This document shows, piece after piece, positions 59,964 to 64,000 of a DNA stretch of 64,000 nucleotides. The notes under the pieces were generated by a model, which was not told where the DNA came from, made no database searches, and worked only from the letters and a program-made list of their open reading frames with translations. The DNA is taken from contig NZ_CP096658.1 in NCBI RefSeq assembly GCF_023238445.1, positions 2,418,001 through 2,482,000 of the forward strand. The letters run 5' to 3'. Position numbers and translations under genes: made by a program. The DNA is from Halorussus gelatinilyticus (GTDB taxonomy: Archaea; Halobacteriota; Halobacteria; Halobacteriales; Haladaptataceae). Each line of letters begins with the position of its first letter. The stretch's first letter is position 1.

Positions 59964-62696
59964 TCAGACGAAACTGCCGAGTCCGGTCTGCTCCTGTCCG
60001 GATTTCACCTCGTCCCACGAGATATCGAGCGCTTCGAGGATGCGCTCGATGGGGCCTTGGAGGGTCTTGTCGAGCATCTTGTCCCAATCGACCTCGAACT
60101 CCTCGGGCACTTGGTCGGAGAACTCGAAGCAGATCACGTCGGGGTCCTTCTTGAACTTCCTGTAGAGGCGGTCTTCCTTCGAGGACCCGCTCGGGTCGAA
60201 GCCTTCCTCGCTCTCCATCCGGTGCCAGAAGTCCGGATGGACGCCCTCCAAGTAGAGGCGCTTCGGTTTGCTCCCGCGCTGGAAGTTGGTCCCGAGCATG
60301 AGGTTGGCGTACTTCGCTCCCCGGACCTGCGCGGTGTCGGTGTCGTAGGCGTCGAGTCGCTTGCCGATGCCGCCGGGGATGCCGACGTCGTCCAGATTCA
60401 CGTTCCCCGACTGGTAGTCCTCGATGACCTCGTGGACGTAGTCTTTCACGTCGTCTAACTCCTCGCCGTGGACGATCATGTCGATGACCCGCTTCTGGAC
60501 CTCCTTCGTGATGGGCGCGATGTCCGAGCGCTTGTACTCGAAGCCCGTGATGTCGATGTCGTCTACGTTCTTGCCCTCCTTCCAGACGATGTGGCCCGCG
60601 TAGCGCTTCTTGGTCCCGGCTTGGAAAAATCGGCGGTAGAGCTTCTCGAACTCGATTTGGAAGCGGTGTTCCTCGGCGTTGAGTTCCTCGTGCGCGAAGT
60701 CGTCGTAGGCGGCGTTGATGTGTTCCTCTATCTCGAAGGACTGCTCGATGGCGCTCTCCTTGGAAACGCCGTCGCCGAGTTCTAGCATGACGGAGTCCGT
60801 GTCCCCGTAGGCCACCTCGTACCCGAGCTCCGTCGCCGTCTCGTCGGTGTACTCGATGACGTCTCGACCGGTCGCCGTAATCGCGGCCCCCATCGCCTTG
60901 TCGTAGAGGCGGAACCGCTCCCAGCCGAGAACGCCGTAGAGCGAGTTCATGATGACCTTCACCGCGGCCTGCTGGCGGTCGAATCGCTCGTACTCCGTCG
61001 TTCCGGGGTCGCGTTCGTTCCGTAGGGCCTTCTTCTCCTCGCGCTCGGCGAGCGTCTCGTCGATGATTTCGCGGATAATGCCGTCCGGTTCCTTCCGGAA
61101 GTGGGTGCCTGTAGGGGCGCGGTAGGTCTCGCCGTCGTACTCGTCGGGGTCCACCTTCGTCTCCGGAGAGGCGTTGATGGTGGTCATCGACATCGGGTAC
61201 AGCGATTTGAGGTCCAGCACCGTCACGTTCTCCTTGACGCCGGTGATCGGCTCGAACACCGCGCCGCCCTCGTAGTCCTCGCTCTCCTGTTTCCCCTTCG
61301 ACGGGAGCGCGAACTCCCCGTGGGCCTTGTGGAGGACGTACATGTCCACCGCGTCGCCGGGCGTCGTGGCGTCTTCGAGCTTACAGCCGACGAACGAGGC
61401 GACCTCCTCCCAGAAGGAGACGATGTCCTGCTTGCGATCGAGTTCCACGCACAGCTCCACGTCCCTGACGTTGTACTCCAGCAGGCGCTCGGGGTCGTTC
61501 TCCCAGAGGTCGCCGATGTCGCCCGCGTAGCGCTCCTTGCCGACGCCCAACTCGACCTCGCCCACCGCGTCGAGGCGGTAGGATTCGAGTTCGGAGAACT
61601 GGGTGCGCTTGTAGCCGTACAGCAAGTCGAAGACGACCCGACCTTTGACCGTCGGTGCGCCCCAGTCGGAGTCCCAGACCTCGTTCACGCGCGAGAGGCG
61701 GTCGGAGTCGAGGTCGTACTCGTCGGGTCCGTCGAGTCTGTCCAGCCGGTCGATGAGATAGGGCGCGTCGAAGTCGTCGGCGTTCCATCCGGTGAGAATG
61801 TCGGGGTCGGTCTCGTCCAAGTAGTCGAGGTACGCCGCGAGCATCGCGCGTTCGTCTTCGAACGACCGGACTTCGAGGTCTATCTCCTCGATGGGGTCGT
61901 AGCCCGGCAGGTCGTCGGGGGCCTCGGCGTCGCCGTTCGGGGCGTCGGCGAGCCACGCGATGTACTGGTCGTCGTAGGAGTCGAAGGTCGTCAGACAGAT
62001 AATCGGCTCTTCACCTTCCTCGGGGAAGCCCGAGCGGTCGTCCACCTCGATGTCGAAGTAGTGGACGCGCGGGTCCGCTTCGACTTCGACCGGTTCGACG
62101 GTATCTAACTGGTCGTGGAAGTAGAGGTCGCCCGACTCGTCGCGGCGCTCGGGGATGCGAATCCCGCTCTTGACGTTCTTGTCGATGAGAAACCGGTTCG
62201 GGAAGAGGATGTCGGCCTCGTAGTGGTCGAACTCGTCGCGGACGTTCCCCACGTCGCGTGGCGTCTGACCGAATATTTTGGTCAGTTTCTCGCCCCGGAT
62301 GCTCTCGTAGGGGTCGCCGTTCTCGTCGGTGGTCTCGCTTCCCGTGAGACTGTCGTACTCCTCTTCTGGCGGGCCGTCCAGCGAGGCGGTCGGCGCGTAG
62401 AAGTACGGTCGGAAGCCGACCACGCGGACGTGTTCGAGGGTGTTGTCCACGGTCCGACCGAGGACGTGGACCACTGGCGCTTCGTCGTCTCCCGACCCTT
62501 CGACGGTGTAATCGACCTGCATCACCGCGAGTTCGACTTCGCCGTCTACGTCCGGAAGCCAGTCGTCGTCGCCGACGACCGAATCGGCGCTCTGGTGGTC
62601 GCTACCGGCGACCGCGCGGGCCTCGGCCTCCACGTCGCGGTCGTCGCCGCCGTCGTCGGAGAAGTCTGTAAGTGTCGTAGACCCCGAATCGCTCAT
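59964..62696 (-). CDS. polB: Family B DNA polymerase PolB
   Basis: A 910-residue replicative polymerase. The exonuclease domain has FDIEVDDRSG and GWNADDFDAPYLIDRL; polymerase motif A is DLKSLYPMSMTT, motif B KVIMNSLYGVLG, motif C YGDTDSVML. No intein interrupts these sites, although haloarchaeal PolB genes often carry them. The C-terminus SGQEQTGLGSFV resembles a PCNA-interacting motif (Gln-x-x-Leu-x-x-Phe). ATG at 62696, with GTTTTTA about 32 bases upstream. Acidic N-terminal 50 residues are a salt adaptation. Confidence 0.95.
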   Translation of the reverse strand: MSDSGSTTLTDFSDDGGDDRDVEAEARAVAGSDHQSADSVVGDDDWLPDVDGEVELAVMQVDYTVEGSGDDEAPVVHVLGRTVDNTLEHVRVVGFRPYFYAPTASLDGPPEEEYDSLTGSETTDENGDPYESIRGEKLTKIFGQTPRDVGNVRDEFDHYEADILFPNRFLIDKNVKSGIRIPERRDESGDLYFHDQLDTVEPVEVEADPRVHYFDIEVDDRSGFPEEGEEPIICLTTFDSYDDQYIAWLADAPNGDAEAPDDLPGYDPIEEIDLEVRSFEDERAMLAAYLDYLDETDPDILTGWNADDFDAPYLIDRLDRLDGPDEYDLDSDRLSRVNEVWDSDWGAPTVKGRVVFDLLYGYKRTQFSELESYRLDAVGEVELGVGKERYAGDIGDLWENDPERLLEYNVRDVELCVELDRKQDIVSFWEEVASFVGCKLEDATTPGDAVDMYVLHKAHGEFALPSKGKQESEDYEGGAVFEPITGVKENVTVLDLKSLYPMSMTTINASPETKVDPDEYDGETYRAPTGTHFRKEPDGIIREIIDETLAEREEKKALRNERDPGTTEYERFDRQQAAVKVIMNSLYGVLGWERFRLYDKAMGAAITATGRDVIEYTDETATELGYEVAYGDTDSVMLELGDGVSKESAIEQSFEIEEHINAAYDDFAHEELNAEEHRFQIEFEKLYRRFFQAGTKKRYAGHIVWKEGKNVDDIDITGFEYKRSDIAPITKEVQKRVIDMIVHGEELDDVKDYVHEVIEDYQSGNVNLDDVGIPGGIGKRLDAYDTDTAQVRGAKYANLMLGTNFQRGSKPKRLYLEGVHPDFWHRMESEEGFDPSGSSKEDRLYRKFKKDPDVICFEFSDQVPEEFEVDWDKMLDKTLQGPIERILEALDISWDEVKSGQEQTGLGSFV

Positions 62697-62776
62697 GTGA
62701 ATCGACTTTGGCGGGTTCGGCTAAAAACCCTCCCTTCTGGGACCCTGAGAGGGTGTCGAATGGAAAGCTATATAAC

Positions 62777-62786
62777 GTGTTAACAC
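62777..62786. promoter_or_regulatory. Palindrome GTGTTAACAC before the DUF7331 gene
   Basis: A perfect 10-bp dyad immediately after a CTATATAAC TATA box (62768-62776), about 25 bases before the ATG at 62811. Position suits a repressor. Confidence 0.5.
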
Positions 62787-62810
62787 TTACCACGGGATTA
62801 GGTGACGCCA

Positions 62811-62996
62811 ATGTCCGACCACGCCAACCCTGGCGACGAGCTGGACCGTGCGGAAGCGGCGCTTCCCGAGACCACGGAGACGGAAGCACCCATCGAGGCC
62901 TACGAGACGGAGGACGGCGTCGTATTCTATGACGCGGACAATCCGTTGGCGTGGTTGAAGGCGGGACGACCGCTTACGCTGAAAGAGCAAATCTGA
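62811..62996 (+). CDS. DUF7331-type short protein
   Basis: A 61-residue haloarchaeal protein: APIEAYETEDGVVFYDADNPLAWLKAGRPLTLKEQI is the family core. It is divergent from polB. ATG at 62811 with a TATA box and palindrome upstream. Function unknown; name from memory. Confidence 0.78.
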   Translation: MSDHANPGDELDRAEAALPETTETEAPIEAYETEDGVVFYDADNPLAWLKAGRPLTLKEQI

Positions 62997-63102
62997 CGGT
63001 CCCGCCCCGATTCCCGGCCCGGACCGGTCGTCACTGACGGCCGGTCCGACCGCACCGACGAGGACGAAGCGTTTTTCCTCGTTCCCTTTCGACTATCGAA
63101 CA

Positions 63103-63645
63103 GTGGCTTCCGACGATTCCACGCCGGACGACAGCGACGACTCGGTAGCCGAGCTGTTGCCCGAGGACCCGCCGCAGGCGGAGGCCGACCTCCTCCCCGA
63201 CGACCCCTCGGCCGACCTCGGTCCCGACCCGCCACGAGTTCCGGACACGTCCCAGAGCGAGGCCGACGCCGAACTCAAGCGGCGGTTCTGGTCGCTCGTC
63301 TTCGTCTTCAACGTCGCGCTGTTCGGCGTGAGCCTCGGCCTGATGCTCGTCGCCTTCGAGGGTCGCCTGCGACTCGGCGGCGCGATGGTCGCCGTCGGCG
63401 CGGTCGCGTTCCTCCGTGGCTGGCGCGGCTACCGGAAGGCTCGGAGCGACGCCGACGACGGAGCGGACGACGAACCGGACGCCGAGGGAGACGACGAAGC
63501 TGACACCGATGCGTCCGAATCGTCCGAACCGGACGACTCGGACGCTAGCAGTTCTGCCGATTCTGGTTCCGCCGGTTTGGACGACTTGGATGCCGCCGGT
63601 TCGGACGACGCCGAGACCACCGACGGGGAACTTCAGAAGGACTAA
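63103..63645 (+). CDS. DUF7322-type two-helix membrane protein
   Basis: A 180-residue protein with an acidic N-terminus, two helices (FWSLVFVFNVALFGVSLGLMLV and RLGGAMVAVGAVAFLRGW), and an Asp/Ser/Glu low-complexity tail of about 70 residues (ADDGADDEPDAEGDDEADTD). GTG start at 63103 with a GCGTTTTT box about 30 bases upstream. Name from memory; function unknown. Confidence 0.7.
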   Translation: MASDDSTPDDSDDSVAELLPEDPPQAEADLLPDDPSADLGPDPPRVPDTSQSEADAELKRRFWSLVFVFNVALFGVSLGLMLVAFEGRLRLGGAMVAVGAVAFLRGWRGYRKARSDADDGADDEPDAEGDDEADTDASESSEPDDSDASSSADSGSAGLDDLDAAGSDDAETTDGELQKD

Positions 63646-63670
63646 CCGCGCGCCAGGCATACCGGCGGCC

Positions 63671-64000
63671 ATGCGAACCGTCCGGGACGAGTCGGGAGAG
63701 CGATTCCTACTGCTCGCCGAGTCGAGCGACGCCTGTAAAGTCCGAAACCCCGAGACCGGCGAAGAGGGCTACCGGGAGCGCGACGAACTCGAAGCTGTCT
63801 CGGGGGAGTCGCCGCTGGCGACCGCCGCCCGCGCGGTCCCGGAACCGGCCCGCGCGGTCCTGACTGCGACGCACGACGAGCGCGCGCTCGGCCTGCTGGT
63901 GGACCTCCGCGAGCGCGGGCCGCACTCGGTCCGCCACCTGCTCGACGCGACCGACCTCTGCGAGAGCGACCTACTGGGCATTCTGACGGAGTTCCGCGCC
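63671..64000 (+). CDS. DUF7346-type protein, N-terminal part (runs off the window)
   Basis: The 110 visible codons read MRTVRDESGERFLLLAESSD and later SPLATAARAVPEPARAVLTATHDERALGLLVDLRERGPHSVRHLLDATDLCESDLLGILTEF. The C-terminal part looks like a winged helix. This matches the haloarchaeal DUF7346-type family as I remember it. Lies 25 bases after the previous stop and may be co-transcribed. Confidence 0.7.
   Translation, partial: MRTVRDESGERFLLLAESSDACKVRNPETGEEGYRERDELEAVSGESPLATAARAVPEPARAVLTATHDERALGLLVDLRERGPHSVRHLLDATDLCESDLLGILTEFRA

Noticed and set aside
59964-62696. Intein in PolB
   Set aside because: All polymerase motifs are contiguous and the length of 910 residues leaves no room for one.

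Overview
This window is chromosomal DNA from a halophilic archaeon (class Halobacteria; a Halorussus- or Haladaptatus-like genus is a guess). The evidence is GC-rich coding DNA, acidic proteins, TATA boxes about 28-32 bases before start codons (leaderless-type promoters), many haloarchaea-only DUF families, a TFB, a CetZ, an archaeal PolB, NreA, and an intron-containing tRNA-Gln. I see no phage, plasmid, insertion sequence or CRISPR array. Most of the window is ordinary core genome.

Layout: 1-8391 holds metabolic and membrane genes (partial SDR, Get3/ArsA-like ATPase, GpgS-like glycosyltransferase, MFS carrier, zinc-finger protein, aldo/keto reductase, DHH phosphoesterase, nucleoside-sugar-type SDR, DUF5791). 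8883-19958 is the standout locus: a minus-strand pilus or secretion cluster with a T2SS/T4P ATPase, a TadC-like membrane protein, five small or giant proteins with pilin-like N-terminal helices (DUF7311, 7283, 7285, 7284, 7286) and a coiled-coil protein (DUF7310). A sarcosine-oxidase-type gene on the opposite strand splits the cluster. Three transcription units of the cluster share a nearly identical 31-base TATA-to-ATG segment, which suggests one regulon. 20123-27805 holds a tiny secreted Cys-motif protein, CetZ, a phosphodiesterase, a degenerate DHH paralogue, pyrophosphatase, PadR, RNase HI with its operon partner, and TFB.

28424-47938 holds NreA, small membrane and DUF proteins, an M20 peptidase, an NhaC antiporter operon, a uS10-like protein, Nudix, DUF5787 (a candidate Fe-S nuclease), enoyl-CoA hydratase, a phosphate transporter, a cupin/zinc-ribbon protein, UspA, a kinase, threonine synthase and a Tat-exported beta-propeller. 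48080-59812 is rich in metal homeostasis: a SirR/DtxR regulator next to a Mn-exporter-type protein, a second DtxR coupled to a ferritin-like protein, and sufCBD. The sirR and sufC starts carry the same 14-bp TTAG-N6-CTAA palindrome, so metal sensing probably controls Fe-S assembly. sufB carries a one-base frameshift. 59964-64000 holds PolB and three haloarchaeal DUF genes, the last running off the window.

Intergenic regions at about 8.6, 18.65, 28.1, 38.7 and 52.0 kb carry members of a dispersed hairpin-rich repeat family; two members are 73 bp long with a single mismatch. Family names given as DUF numbers are from memory of haloarchaeal annotation and should be confirmed by profile search.
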